This document shows, piece by piece, positions 29,153-39,300 of a stretch of DNA of 64,000 nucleotides (position 1 is the stretch's first letter; every line of letters begins with the position of its first letter). A program made the translations under genes and the position numbers. A model generated the notes under the pieces. That model ran no database searches. It was not told the DNA's origin and saw only the letters and a program-made list of their open reading frames with translations. Origin of the DNA: a virus; IMG/VR virus record IMGVR_UViG_3300006802_000076, positions 1 through 64,000 of that record; one strand, 5' to 3'.

Positions 29153-29539
29153 ATGGAGAAATCTTATTCGAAAAGATGGGATCGCAAAAGTTCAGATTTT
29201 TCTGAGTCCGATGATTTAGATACTGTCGATACTGTCATTGGTGAAGATGAAATTCCTGATGCTGATGATGCCGATTCTGTAGTCGATTTCGAGGTTGAGC
29301 TTAAAACTGTTCCAAATGTCAAAACGTCTACGACTGCCTCATGGAATGGTGTAAACATCGGTCTTGGGTCAAAAGATTTCGATGCTGTTGAAGCTATTCA
29401 GAGAGCTATAGGTATTGAAGTCAATGGCGCTTTTGATCGTCATACTCGCGATAAAGTTAGGACTTGGCAACAAGAACACGGTCTTGTTGTTACTGGAACT
29501 GTTGACTTTAAGACATGGAAGTCAATGTTCAATATCTGA
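29153..29539 (+). CDS. Peptidoglycan-binding protein
   Basis: A 128-residue protein. The N-terminal half is acidic and disordered-looking (SESDDLDTVDTVIGEDEIPDADDADSV). The C-terminal 60 residues form a PG_binding_1 domain: FDAVEAIQRAIGIEVNGAFDRHTRDKVRTWQQEHGLVVTGTVDFKTWKSMF, with the typical three helices and Gly-Thr-Val-Asp turn. It may anchor a virion protein to the host wall or assist the endolysin. It has its own promoter and is followed by a terminator. Confidence 0.82.
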   Translation: MEKSYSKRWDRKSSDFSESDDLDTVDTVIGEDEIPDADDADSVVDFEVELKTVPNVKTSTTASWNGVNIGLGSKDFDAVEAIQRAIGIEVNGAFDRHTRDKVRTWQQEHGLVVTGTVDFKTWKSMFNI

Positions 29540-29558
29540 TCTATTGTTCATAGTTGAA

Positions 29559-29593
29559 CAACAAAAACCGCACAATATGTGCGGTTTTTGTTG
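29559..29593. terminator. Bidirectional intrinsic terminator
   Basis: CAACAAAAACCGCAC and GTGCGGTTTTTGTTG arms with an AATAT loop; the arms carry A- and T-tracts for both directions. Same CCGCAC/GTGCGG core as the terminator at 11572-11605. Confidence 0.9.
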
Positions 29594-29641
29594 TTTCTGT
29601 TGTTATATCTTCTTACTCTGTCCATCTAGTCAAATATTGGG

Positions 29642-29647
29642 TATAAT
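29642..29647 (+). promoter_or_regulatory. Promoter of the metallothionein-like peptide
   Basis: TATAAT (preceded by GGG) 24 nt before the ATG at 29671; AAGGAG SD follows at 29660-29665. Placed just after a terminator, so it starts an independent transcript. Confidence 0.55.
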
Positions 29648-29670
29648 TGATATATATTTAAGGAGATTCT

Positions 29671-29748
29671 ATGAGAACTAAAAATTGCGGTTGTGGGTGT
29701 TTTTGCACTGATCATTGCGATTGCGGTTGTGATGAATGCGCTTGTTGA
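29671..29748 (+). CDS. 25-residue metallothionein-like peptide (nine cysteines)
   Basis: A tiny reading frame with ideal signals: own -10, AAGGAG SD, ATG. Cys at residues 6, 8, 10, 12, 16, 18, 20, 23 and 25, plus His15: CxC pairs in two clusters separated by TDH, the classic pattern of metal-thiolate clusters. Bacterial metallothioneins (BmtA type) have about nine Cys and one or more His but are about twice as long. It would bind Zn, Cu or Cd, or protect against oxidative stress. Its stop codon overlaps the SD of the next gene, so translation of the head-tail connector is coupled to it. No such peptide is known to me at this position. Confidence 0.7.
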   Translation: MRTKNCGCGCFCTDHCDCGCDECAC

Positions 29749-29758
29749 GGAGGATTAA

Positions 29759-30682
29759 ATGGATGATGTTAAAATAAACAACTCTAAAACGCTTACTCTG
29801 ACATTGCCATCTGATGCTGATTCAAATGCAGTCAGTGTCACTTTGACGCATGAGTTTGGTGATGTTGTAAAAGAAGGAGTTTCTGCAACAAGGGTGTCTG
29901 ATGGTGTTTATACCGTTACTTTCGGTCAGGAGGCCTCTGGTATATACGTCTTAAATTCTGCCGGTAAGTATCGTGCAGATTTCGCATATTCAATAAGCTC
30001 TACCGAATACACTCAGTCACAGTACATAAACGTATACACACCGTACCTGGGGTGGGGGGATTTTGTCCTTCAGCACCCAGAGCTTTCAAGTTTTGTTTCT
30101 AAGTTTGATTTGTATGAAGGCAAAGCTAGAAATATAATAAATACCTTTTGTGGCCAGAGTTTTGATTTTTACGAAAACAAAAGTATTACTTTAGATGGTT
30201 ATAATCATAGCAACTTGCATTTACCTATCCCTATTACAGTATTGAGAAAAGTTACGATGAATAATGGCGATTCTGATTCTGAAGTGATTCATGATTATAC
30301 TAATGCTGGTCTTGTAAATATTGAAAAAGTAAGACAGCCATTTAATTTTGAAAGTTCTTATTATATAAGATTCAAGAGTGAATCTGTTCAAACAAACTCA
30401 TCAAGGTTGATGAGCAAATACTTTAAAAACGGTTCTGATTACAAAATTGAAGGAGATTTTGGATGGAGGTACGTTCCATCTAATGTCAAGCAAGCTGCAG
30501 AATTAATAATTGCTGACTTGATGAATGGTGACTCAGAGTATAGAAGACACGGGATATACGAGGTCGATATGGATATCGTAAAATTCAGGATGAATAATAG
30601 CTTTTATGAATCAACAGGCAACATTGAAGCAGATGTTCTCCTTATGGATTATACGATGTTCATTATGGATTATATAATATAA
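29759..30682 (+). CDS. Head-tail connector with N-terminal Ig-like domain
   Basis: A 307-residue protein. Residues 1-90 form an immunoglobulin-like beta domain (KTLTLTLPSDADSNAVSVTLTHEF, GVYTVTFGQEASGIYVL). The rest has the head-completion (gp6-like adaptor) pattern YLGWGDFVLQHPELSSF, ARNIINTFCGQSFDFY, and PSNVKQAAELIIADLM near the C-terminus. It would form the ring below the portal. The N-terminal Ig extension is unusual and might be surface-exposed. GAGGAGG SD. Confidence 0.78.
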   Translation: MDDVKINNSKTLTLTLPSDADSNAVSVTLTHEFGDVVKEGVSATRVSDGVYTVTFGQEASGIYVLNSAGKYRADFAYSISSTEYTQSQYINVYTPYLGWGDFVLQHPELSSFVSKFDLYEGKARNIINTFCGQSFDFYENKSITLDGYNHSNLHLPIPITVLRKVTMNNGDSDSEVIHDYTNAGLVNIEKVRQPFNFESSYYIRFKSESVQTNSSRLMSKYFKNGSDYKIEGDFGWRYVPSNVKQAAELIIADLMNGDSEYRRHGIYEVDMDIVKFRMNNSFYESTGNIEADVLLMDYTMFIMDYII

Positions 30683-31071
30683 TGGCATACAGTTCATATT
30701 TAAGATTTGTTCAAACCTGTGATATATATCAAAAAAGTGTTGTGACTAATAATGCAGGTCAAAAAGTAGCCACTTTTACAAAAGTTGATACTGTGCCGCT
30801 TCATTTTCAATCACCAAGCACACAAACGACTGGCGGAGACAGACGGCTTGCTCCATATGTCGAAAATATTGCTGTCTATGAGGCCATTGTTCCGGAATCT
30901 AATTCTCAATACATTACTTACGACAACCGTATTCAAAACATAAAAGATAGATACGGAAATGTTATAGAGGAAGGCCCATATGAGATAGTGGCTTTGCAGC
31001 CGAAATTCGGATGGGGCGGGAAAAGGCATCATGTCTGTGCAATTCTTCGTCGTGTTGTGGAGAAGCTGTGA
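30682..31071 (+). CDS. Head-tail stopper-like protein
   Basis: A 129-residue protein with the small beta-barrel look of stopper proteins (YLRFVQTCDIYQKSVVTNNAGQKV, VPLHFQSPSTQTTGGDRRLAPYVENIAVYEAIVP). It follows the adaptor with a TAATG overlap, the usual connector order (adaptor, stopper, tail completion, terminator). Confidence 0.72.
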   Translation: MAYSSYLRFVQTCDIYQKSVVTNNAGQKVATFTKVDTVPLHFQSPSTQTTGGDRRLAPYVENIAVYEAIVPESNSQYITYDNRIQNIKDRYGNVIEEGPYEIVALQPKFGWGGKRHHVCAILRRVVEKL

Positions 31072-31427
31072 TTGAGATAAAACATAGAATTCCAAAGAAA
31101 ATTGATCAAGTTAATGCTACTACAATCCAATTGATAAGCGCAATGCAGGATTCTATGAGAATAACTAAAAAAGATGTCGAAGAACTCCTTCAGAATATGT
31201 TTGGAGAAAAATCTTCATGGTTTGATGTGATTATTGATGAGTCGGTAATGAATATTAGAATCTCACCCACTTCTGAAACTCTTGGGAGCGAGGAGAAGAT
31301 GAGATTGTATCAATGGTTTATTGACCATCATGGCCATGAGATTGGTGAGTTTGCAAAGACAAGAATTCACTTGAATGCTAGAATAGCATTCAGAGCTGAA
31401 GTTGGAGGTGTTGGTTTTGTCTATTGA
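31068..31427 (+). CDS. Tail-completion (HK97 gp10-like) protein
   Basis: A 119-residue protein with KKIDQVNATTIQLISAMQDSMRITKKDVEELLQNM and a C-terminal strand region (RIHLNARIAFRAEVGGVGFVY). The order and length match tail-completion proteins that cap the tail tube. GTG at 31068 is chosen because it overlaps the upstream TGA; a longer Cys-rich extension in the same frame lies inside the stopper gene and is not credible. Confidence 0.68.
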   Translation: MIEIKHRIPKKIDQVNATTIQLISAMQDSMRITKKDVEELLQNMFGEKSSWFDVIIDESVMNIRISPTSETLGSEEKMRLYQWFIDHHGHEIGEFAKTRIHLNARIAFRAEVGGVGFVY

Positions 31428-31836
31428 TTATATGCCTGTCTATGATGTCAATACATTCTTCAAGAATGATTCGACATTGCAGACAATTGCTGGCAAAATT
31501 ATGAACTTTTTCCCTGTGGTAGCAACTGATGATGAACCTGCCCCATTTGTCGTTTATTATTATAATCCATTCGTACAGTCCGCTGATATATGGTGGAAGC
31601 GGAATGATTATGTAAGATATTCAATATTTGATACTGATGTGGATAGGCTTTTTAAGATTTCCGAACGGATGATCGAAGTTTTAGGGCGGGCCGATAATAT
31701 AAGCGCCCCTGGCGGTATTGATGGTACTGATGTTAGATTACTGTATTCGTATATGATTTCATCTAACCTTGTTGCCCCACTAGAAAAAGTCGGCTGGTAC
31801 AGGATGAATCTTGATTTCAGGATTTGTTCTGTGTAA
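31417..31836 (+). CDS. Tail terminator-like protein
   Basis: A 139-residue protein at the tail-terminator position. It has VYDVNTFFKNDSTLQTIAGKIMNFFPVVATDDEPAPFVVYYYNPF and later GWYRMNLDFRICSV, in line with lambda gpU-like proteins. TTG at 31417 lies 8 nt after a GGAGG SD; an ATG at 31432 is the alternative start. Confidence 0.66.
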   Translation: MSIDYMPVYDVNTFFKNDSTLQTIAGKIMNFFPVVATDDEPAPFVVYYYNPFVQSADIWWKRNDYVRYSIFDTDVDRLFKISERMIEVLGRADNISAPGGIDGTDVRLLYSYMISSNLVAPLEKVGWYRMNLDFRICSV

Positions 31837-31838
31837 CT

Positions 31839-31849
31839 TGTGGTATTAT
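31839..31849 (+). promoter_or_regulatory. Extended -10 promoter, leaderless
   Basis: TGTGGTATTAT, 8 nt before the ATG at 31858. No SD. Starts the tail-tube transcript. Confidence 0.55.
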
Positions 31850-31857
31850 AAAGACAT

Positions 31858-32055
31858 ATGAAGTATACTACTATCACATACATAGCAAAGTCCGGTGGGG
31901 GTTTTCTGGCTCGCGTTGGAAGAAACACATACGAGTTCGAATGGCAAAAAGGCGTCGGGATCGGTAAAAGACAGGACGAAATACCACTAGATGTAGCTAT
32001 GAGAATCGCTAGATGGCGTGATAAGAAGGGCAAAAAAATATTTGTCCTTGAATAG
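31858..32055 (+). CDS. Small basic protein before tail tube
   Basis: A 65-residue basic protein (FLARVGRNTYEFEWQKGVGIGKRQDEIPLDVAMRIARWRDKKGKK). Short beta-strands followed by a helix suggest a small fold binding DNA, RNA or tail protein; no family known. First gene of a leaderless transcript, followed by the tail-tube gene after 11 nt. Confidence 0.62.
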   Translation: MKYTTITYIAKSGGGFLARVGRNTYEFEWQKGVGIGKRQDEIPLDVAMRIARWRDKKGKKIFVLE

Positions 32056-32066
32056 GAGGATTTAAA

Positions 32067-32633
32067 ATGGCAGTTAATGTGTCAAACATCGTAGTCGGTG
32101 AGGCTACGATTCAAATCGATGATAGCGCTAACGCAACTGACATCGCAGCAATGGATGCTTTCGATGACATTGGCGCTACTCAGAATGGTGTTGAGATTTC
32201 ATGGGAGCCAGATATGGTTGACATTGAGATCGATCAATACGGCGATGCGGCTAAGATTATTCAGACCCGCGTCAAGGTTATGGTTAAGACCACTCTCGCA
32301 GAGGCTACTCTTACCAACCTTACTCATGCTTGGAACTATGGCTCAACTGATATCTCAGCAGCTCAAGACGGGGCTAACACCACAACTTTCAACTTTGCAA
32401 GCCAGGGTGTTACTCCTTACGAGAAGGCTTTGGTTATCACTGGTAAGGCCCCAGGTCATACCGCTTCTGTTACCAAGGAGCGCAAGTTCTACACCAAGCG
32501 CGCTATTTCGATGGCGTCAACCCAGCTAAATATGAAGCGCGATGAGGCTTCGACTTTTGCCGTGGAATTCCGTATTCTTCCAAAGACTGAAGATGTCGGC
32601 TACGAGTATGGCAAGATTATTGACGACGACTGA
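32067..32633 (+). CDS. Major tail tube protein
   Basis: A 188-residue protein at the tail-tube position. Strands such as ISWEPDMVDIEIDQYGDAAKIIQTRVKVMVKTTLAEATL, KALVITGKAPGHTAS and ASTFAVEFRILPKTED match the tube fold of siphoviruses. Like the capsid gene it uses more C-ended codons than its neighbours, consistent with the most abundant virion proteins. SD TAGGAGG. Followed by the hairpin 32659-32699. Confidence 0.85.
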   Translation: MAVNVSNIVVGEATIQIDDSANATDIAAMDAFDDIGATQNGVEISWEPDMVDIEIDQYGDAAKIIQTRVKVMVKTTLAEATLTNLTHAWNYGSTDISAAQDGANTTTFNFASQGVTPYEKALVITGKAPGHTASVTKERKFYTKRAISMASTQLNMKRDEASTFAVEFRILPKTEDVGYEYGKIIDDD

Positions 32634-32658
32634 TCGTAATTAAAATAACTTAATCGGT

Positions 32659-32706
32659 ACAATGGCTCCATGTGTGATATAATCATATGGAGCCATTGTG
32701 CTTTTT
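32659..32706. terminator. Terminator with -10 element in its loop
   Basis: Arms of 15-16 nt (CAATGGCTCCATGTG / CATATGGAGCCATTG, one G-T pair) followed by TTTTT. The loop and the 5' arm contain TGTGATATAAT (32673-32683), the phage's extended -10 motif, on the plus strand. It can end the tail-tube transcript and start the chaperone transcript. Confidence 0.8.
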
Positions 32707-32728
32707 CAATATAAAGGAGAAATTTTAA

Positions 32729-33031
32729 ATGTCTAAGAATAAGGATATCCTTGGTGGTCGCACCATTTTGTTTGCTGACGGTGTTGAGCGTACTATTCAG
32801 CCTCTAACCATTCGTCAACTAAGAGAATTTATGAAGGCTGTGCAGGATTTGAATACCGAGGGCGGGATGAGTGATGAGGATATTGACCTCATGGTCCGCG
32901 CCGCTGGTATTGCTCTTCGTCAGGTAGACCCAGATATCGCAAATGACCCAGAAGCTCTGGAAGATATTCTTGATCTTCGCAGCTTTGGTGAAGTCATGTC
33001 TGCGGCTATGGGTTCAGACCCTTCTCTCTGA
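32729..33031 (+). CDS. Tail assembly chaperone, short form
   Basis: A 100-residue protein placed between tail tube and tape measure, the invariable position of the tail assembly chaperone (gpG-like). It is helical: TIRQLREFMKAVQDLNTEGGMSDEDIDLMVRAAGIALRQVDPDIANDPEALEDILDLRSFGEVMSAAMG. The frame stops at 33029-33031; the -1 frame is open from 32947 to 33357, fitting a programmed -1 frameshift to the long form. SD AAGGAG. Confidence 0.85.
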   Translation: MSKNKDILGGRTILFADGVERTIQPLTIRQLREFMKAVQDLNTEGGMSDEDIDLMVRAAGIALRQVDPDIANDPEALEDILDLRSFGEVMSAAMGSDPSL

Positions 33032-33357
33032 CCGGAGAGGAAGAAGACTCTATAGAGGGTCTTGCTTGGGAAGATATTCCTCTCCTTAAATATGAAGCAG
33101 AATTGCTCGTCAGGTGTGGGGCCTGGAAATCAATTATTGAGATTGAAAGCATCCTCACACTTGAAGAGCTTTTTTTGCTGTACAGAGCGTCGGTTAATGA
33201 AGTTGCAACAAACATGAAAATTGCTGCGGCTGCTCAAGGTGCTGATGTTGATATGAATGAAGATTGGTATGAGCCTGAACCTGAAGAGGCGGCGAGTGCT
33301 GGTGAGATTCGATCTTTGCCATTTGGTCTAGGTTATAGCGTTGCTGAAAGTAAATAG
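32947..33357 (+). CDS. Tail assembly chaperone, -1 frame extension
   Basis: Frame -1 relative to the short form, open from 32947 to the stop at 33355-33357. It has no plausible SD or ATG of its own, so it is read by frameshifting within 32947-33029. It encodes an acidic, partly helical C-terminal extension (SLTGEEEDSIEGLAWEDI, LTLEELFLLYRASVNEVATNMKIAAAAQGADVDMNEDWYEPEPEEAASAG). The fused form would have about 209 residues. Two near-slippery sites lie in the window: GGGTTCA (33010-33016) and CCCTTCT (33019-33025). Confidence 0.72.
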
Positions 33358-33387
33358 TTATGACATAATTGATGAGGTAGGTGGTGC

Positions 33388-36300
33388 ATGGCTGATTATG
33401 ACATTCTTGTAAATGCCCATATGCAAGGCTTCTTGAATAAGGAGCTTGATAGCCTTTCTGGTAATTTACGAAATCTTTTAACCACAATTGATCGTGTTAA
33501 TGACGTAACAAGAAACTATGAGAAGTCTCAGCGTGCTCTCAACTCAGCTCTTGGTATAGGCTCTGATGGACAAAAAGTCTATGCAAAGAATCTGTTAGAT
33601 GCATCTAAAAACGCTGCCGTTCTTTCAAGCAATCTTCGTCTTGCTAAGAAGCAGGCGCAGGAATTTAATTCTGTTTACTCTAAAGAATTGAATGCTGCTA
33701 GATTTAATAAGTTGACATTTGGACTGAAAACTTTTAATGGTCAGTCTAAAGAGGTTAATGCCTCACTTCTTGCCACTGCAAGGAATCTTAAGAATATTCA
33801 GAGTTCAGCGCGAGCTATACGCTTTACTGCTGCGCTGCGGGATTCCCAATCTCTTGCTAAGAACGTTCTAAATATCGGTAAGAACCTTCAATATGTAGGT
33901 AGAAACCTTACTATTGGGTTGACTTTGCCTTTAGTTCAGTTCTTTAGGATTGGTCTTGATAGCTTTAAGAAGCTTGAAACTGAAATTGTTAGATTTGAGA
34001 AAATTGTTGGCAGAGATGCTGTCCAAGCTTTGAAAGCACAGAGTGCTGAGATTGTAGAGATTAAAAAGACATCCGAAGGATGGACTGAGGTAATCATAGG
34101 TACAGGGAATGCTTACGATGCGTTTAGTAAAAAGCTTGATAATGTAAGTTATAAATATGGTGTAGCAAGAGAGCTTGTGCAAGCTGTGGCTGCAGACTTT
34201 GCCACTGTTGGTATTTCTGGTACTGATGTCATTGGTGATCTTGTCGAATTGGCAGCTATTGTTGAAAAAGTTGGCGATGTCGATATGACTCAGTCTCGTG
34301 AGTTTGTCCAATCTCTTGTTCAAAACACCATTACTGCTCAGAATCAAAATAAGGCTTTTAAAGAGCAAATTAGCCTACTCAGCGCTGCTGAACAAAGCTC
34401 ATACCAGTATCGACTTGCAGTAGATCAGGTAACTGGCGCTCTTGCATTGTTTAACGTCATTGAGAATAATACAGTTGTAACCCTTGAGAAGCTAGCAAAA
34501 GGCATCCCTGAAATGCAAGCTGTTACAACTCAATTTGGTCTTACTTTGGGTGAAGCAGCGGCTCTTTTTGCACCAATGTTGGCGTCAGGGTTTGAGACTG
34601 GAGCTTCAGCGAACTCCCTCAAAGTCTCTTTGCAAAGACTTGTAGCTCCAACTATCAAAAACCAGAACACATTAGCTTATTTGAATAGAACTATTGGTGA
34701 ATTCAATTATACAACCGGTGTTGGTATTGAGAATATATCTGAGTTTGCTAAAGCTTTTGTTAAGTTAAAAGAGCAAAAAGGTGAGCTTGGTGCGTTAGAG
34801 CTGTTTGCTGAGCTTTTCGGCGTCCGTCAGGGTTCTCGTATGCTCGCCGCAATGAATGATTTTGGTATCTTCCAGGAAGAGCTTTTAAAGCGCACTTCTA
34901 CCGCCAACAAGATAGCGACTGTAATAGTTGATTCAATTAATAAAACCGTTGCTGATGCGGGGCAGCAGAGTCGGCTTGCAGAAATCGTTGAGGGAGGAAA
35001 GTTTAGTGCATCAGATATTGCAGGACTTGGTAAAATTGGAAGAGTTGTTGCCGATGAATATGCAGCAGGTTTTGAAAAGGGCGGAACCGCACTATATAGA
35101 GCTATAATTGAAGGTCAGGGTGTAGCTCTTGACAAACTTAAAAAAGAATTCGGTGAAGACTCAGATATCCTTGACTTGATAACATCGCAGTCTGGTAAGG
35201 TCATCCTTGCTCAGGCTTTGGGTACTGAGGAGGCTATCAGAGCATTTAATGAAGAGGTTGATAGAGCGCTTGAAACCCCCGCTGTGAAGTTGTCTAGAGC
35301 TAAAGAGACATTTAAAGCTATCAGCAGAACTCTTATTCCTGATCTTGTCTCTGCTCTTGAAGCTTTGATGCCTACGATTAGATCTATTGCTAACTTCTTC
35401 ACAAATATGAATGAGGGGTCAAGAAGGTTTTTGTCTGGTATCGTACTTTTGGCTGCTGCTCTTGGTCCTATTATCTCTGTTTTCTCAAACCTTACTCAAA
35501 TCTTAGGTCTTGCTGGTGGTGCTGCGTTTAGATTTGTTGGCATGATAAGTAAGCTCAGAATATTTGGTTTAGGTGGTATTTCTATTGCGTCGGATACTTT
35601 AGCTGGTTTGAATAATCTTGATAAGTTTGGCAAGAAGCTTTCTCGTATAAGTGACCAAACATTTTTCTTTAAAGGAACAAATAAAGAGTTTCAGAAACTT
35701 CTTAAAAAATCGCAAAGACTGCAAGATAGAGGTAGCGAATCTTATGGTATTAGAAGGCTTGCTAATTTATTTAAATGGCAAAACAAATTAACAACCTCAA
35801 CGGAAACTTTATCTGGTCAAACAAATCTTTTCACCGCCGCGCAGCAAAAAAAGCTTACCGCTATGAGAATTCTTTCTTCAGCTTATCGGCAAATGGCTTC
35901 AGAGTTAAACGCTGTGCAATTAACTTTTACTGCTCAAAAACAGGCTTTAGATGATTTAGGTAATTATATTATTACTTTAAAACATCGTATGGATGAAGCA
36001 AAAAAAATGGCTGGTAAGTTTGTCTCTGCTCTTATCCATATAAAAGATAGTGCAGATAGTGCAGCAAGAGCGATTGGTCTTGTTGGTGATGCTAATTCGG
36101 TAAATGGAAGGCTTGACAAATTAGCTAAGAATATGGCTAAAGCCGCTGGTGCTAGTGATAATCTTGTTCTTAATTTGCAGTATTTTGTGCAAGAGTCAGC
36201 AAAGATTGCTGGGTCAACTGATGCTGCAGCCAATTCTGTTAAGAATATGGCTACTGCTATTGCAGATTTAAATACTTCGTTTGGCAATGTCAATGGTAAG

Positions 36301-39300
36301 CTTGGGACATTTGTAAAGCATGAAGAAAAGCTTAGTGGACAAGCAGCAGGTATTCAGAATGCTGCGGACGCAATTTATGAACAAGCTAGAGCTACGAAGA
36401 AGCTGGCGAATCATACTGAGAGACTTATTAATTTGTCTAAGAGCGCTGGTGAGGCAATCAGATCTCAATCATCTGCTGTTATAGATAAAAAGAAAGCTAT
36501 CTCTGACATAAATAAAGTTATTACAACATTCTTGACGCAAGAGGGTGAGATTGTAGTGGCGACTGAGGCTGCTGAGACTGGTTTATACAATCAAAGAATG
36601 GAGATTATTTATAAGATACAGGCGATGGAGTTGTTCTCTGAGGCAGCAGATCTTTTTGTGCTTGATGAGGGCAAGATTGTTGGCGCTGCTGAAGCCGCTG
36701 CGGCTGCGATTGATGCGCAGGTTGCAGCCATTGGTAGGCTTGTTGCCGCCCTGGAGGCTTTGGACGCTTCTAAGCTTTCCATGCTTAATACCGCAGGAGT
36801 GCAGGGTGCTGCCGGTACTACTGTCGCTGAAACAAAACCAAAGAGAACCAAGAGGCCTGCTCGCGGCCCTCCTGCAGATGATGCTGAGCAATTAAGTCTT
36901 CTTGCAAAAGAAGAAAAGGCAGCAAATATTGATCTTGCAACAGCTGCTAAAGGAGCTGAAATTGTTGAGGTAGAAGGCACCGCTGCTGAGGTTAATTTAG
37001 ATACCGCGGTTAAAAGCAAGAGCGTTGTTGAAAAAGCTAAAGAAGCGGCTAACATCCAACTGTTAGCTGCTAGAAAACAACTTGAAGCTGCTATAGATCA
37101 AAGCAAGCTCGCTAAGTCTAACTTAGCCGATCGCCCTCGCCGCAATGCTGCTGGGATAGCTAAAGCTATAGAGTATCGTGAAAAAGAGGCGGAGAAAGAG
37201 CGTAAGCGTTTAGAAAAGAATGCTAGAGCTAGGGAGCTTAGAGCTGAGAAGAAGGCGGCTGCTGAAGCGGCTAAGGCAGGCACTGCTGCCGATCTTGATG
37301 TGGCATCTGCTGAAAAAAGCGCCGAGGCTGTCGCTGAAGAAAAAATCGGGGCTGATCTTGATGTCAAGGCTGGTAAAGAGAGCCTTGTTGCTGCCGAAAA
37401 GGCTAAAGAAGCCGCCAATATTCAACTACTTGCTGCTAGAAAGCAACTTGAAGTCGCTATAGAGCAAGGCACACTTGCTAAGTCTAACTTAGCCGATCGC
37501 CCTCGTCGTAATGCTGCTGGGATCGCTAAAGCTATTGAATATAGGAATTCAGCCGAGTATGGCAAAGTTGCTAGTCAAGAAAAACTTGGTGCTGCTCTTG
37601 ATGTTGAAGCCGGTAAAGAAAGTCTTGAGGCTGCTCAGATTGAAAAGAAGGCAGCAAAAACTAAACTTGCTAGGGCTTCAAAGCCTCAATGGTCAGAGAG
37701 GCCTCCTGGATCAAAACCGTGGCCTACGATGGAGAAATCTCTAGCAAAAATTCCTGGCTTCGGAGTGTTGTCGGCATCTCAGTTTGGGCAAACATCTAGG
37801 TTCCCAGCGGTCCTTGGTCCAGGGCCTGGTGGGGCTATGGCTGGTCAGATCGGGGCCAGGATTATTGACATGTTTAGGTCCGCAGGTGTTATTCCTCCAC
37901 CAGAAGTTTTGTATGCCCTGTCACAGATGAGTGATGATTTTCTAAAAAGCCGTGGCGTTTCTAGTTTCAAGCAGGCTGGCGCAGTTAAAACATTTAAAAA
38001 AGATGTTATTTTCAATAAAGCATTCTCTCCATTGGAAAGCGGTGTTGGTTTTTATGGAACACCATCGGGTAAAAACACCAGTTCTACCGGTAAGCTTTTT
38101 AATGCAATAAGAGACTTTTTAATAATGGAGGATGCGCTTGCGAAACAAGTCGCTTTACCGATACCAAACCAACCAGCAAGTTTCAGGCAGGGGTCTACGA
38201 AAAAAGGAAGATTGTCTTCTGTAAGTGTGCAAAGTATTTATAGAGATAGTGTTGAAAGAGCTATGGCTCCGCCTAGATCTGATTTTGGTCGGCTCTATTC
38301 GACTTTGCCGAAGACAACAAGAGCTGATAAGACATTTAAAGAAGGCACGCTTTACATTAAAAAGCTCAGGACTGCTCTTGAAGATCGTATATATAAATTA
38401 AGTGAAGCTATGGAAAGCGCTAGCGCTTCTGATAAAAAAGTTCTTGGGAAGCGATTGGCAAGATTAAAGAGGGCCAGGGCGCGCTTTGAAGATTTGCAGG
38501 CTGGTCTTGCAAATAATTTTGGTAAATATTCAGCAATGAGTAGATACAACCTTCCGTCTCCGTCTGTTAGAGATGAGAAAGGTAGAGTTAGTTTAAGAAG
38601 GATTAAGACTTTAGCCAGTTCTCGCAATAGTGTTGAGATGCTTGCCGCTAGATCGCTTTCTACAATGTCTGGCACTGGGATGCTTGATCCCCATATCAAA
38701 TCTTTTGGAGATTATGTATCAACATCTTTAAGAAAACAGTTCCCGAAGATGACCGATGCACGTATCGCAGAGCTTACGAAAGCTGAAGTTGGAGTATTCA
38801 AAAGAAGGTTATTTGATAATTTATTCAATGCATTAACTCGTAATATTTCAAATATTGAACCCGGTGGCACACCTTTAGCTAGAGCGGGGCGTTTGAAGAA
38901 GGCAATGGATCAGTCTCTGTATGAAGCTCTAGCACCTTCTCGTAAAGGCATAAATGTTTCCCAAGCAACAGCCGCCGCTTCAGCCGCTGCCCCAGTAACT
39001 GCTCCAGTAGCCGCCCCAGCAGCCGCTCCAGCAGCTGCCCCATCCGCTGCAGTTAGTAAGGCTGCAGCTAAGCCCGCTTTACCACCACCACCTCCACCAA
39101 CGTCAAAACCTGGACGTAAAACATTGCTTTCTGCAGCTTTGACAGCTATGGGTATGGGTGGGAATGAGGAAGTTGAAAAGAGACTGATGCAGCAGGCAGA
39201 GGCGGCTGTCAAATCAGGCAATAAGAAAGCTGATCTTTTGCATTTGCTAAACAGACAAGCCACTGATGCGCAGAATGAAGTTTCTAAGGCTCTGCAAGCA

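Noticed and set aside
33103-33357. Independent gene downstream of the short tail chaperone
   Set aside because: No SD and only a TTG start; the frame is open upstream into the chaperone gene in the -1 phase, so a frameshift extension is the better reading.
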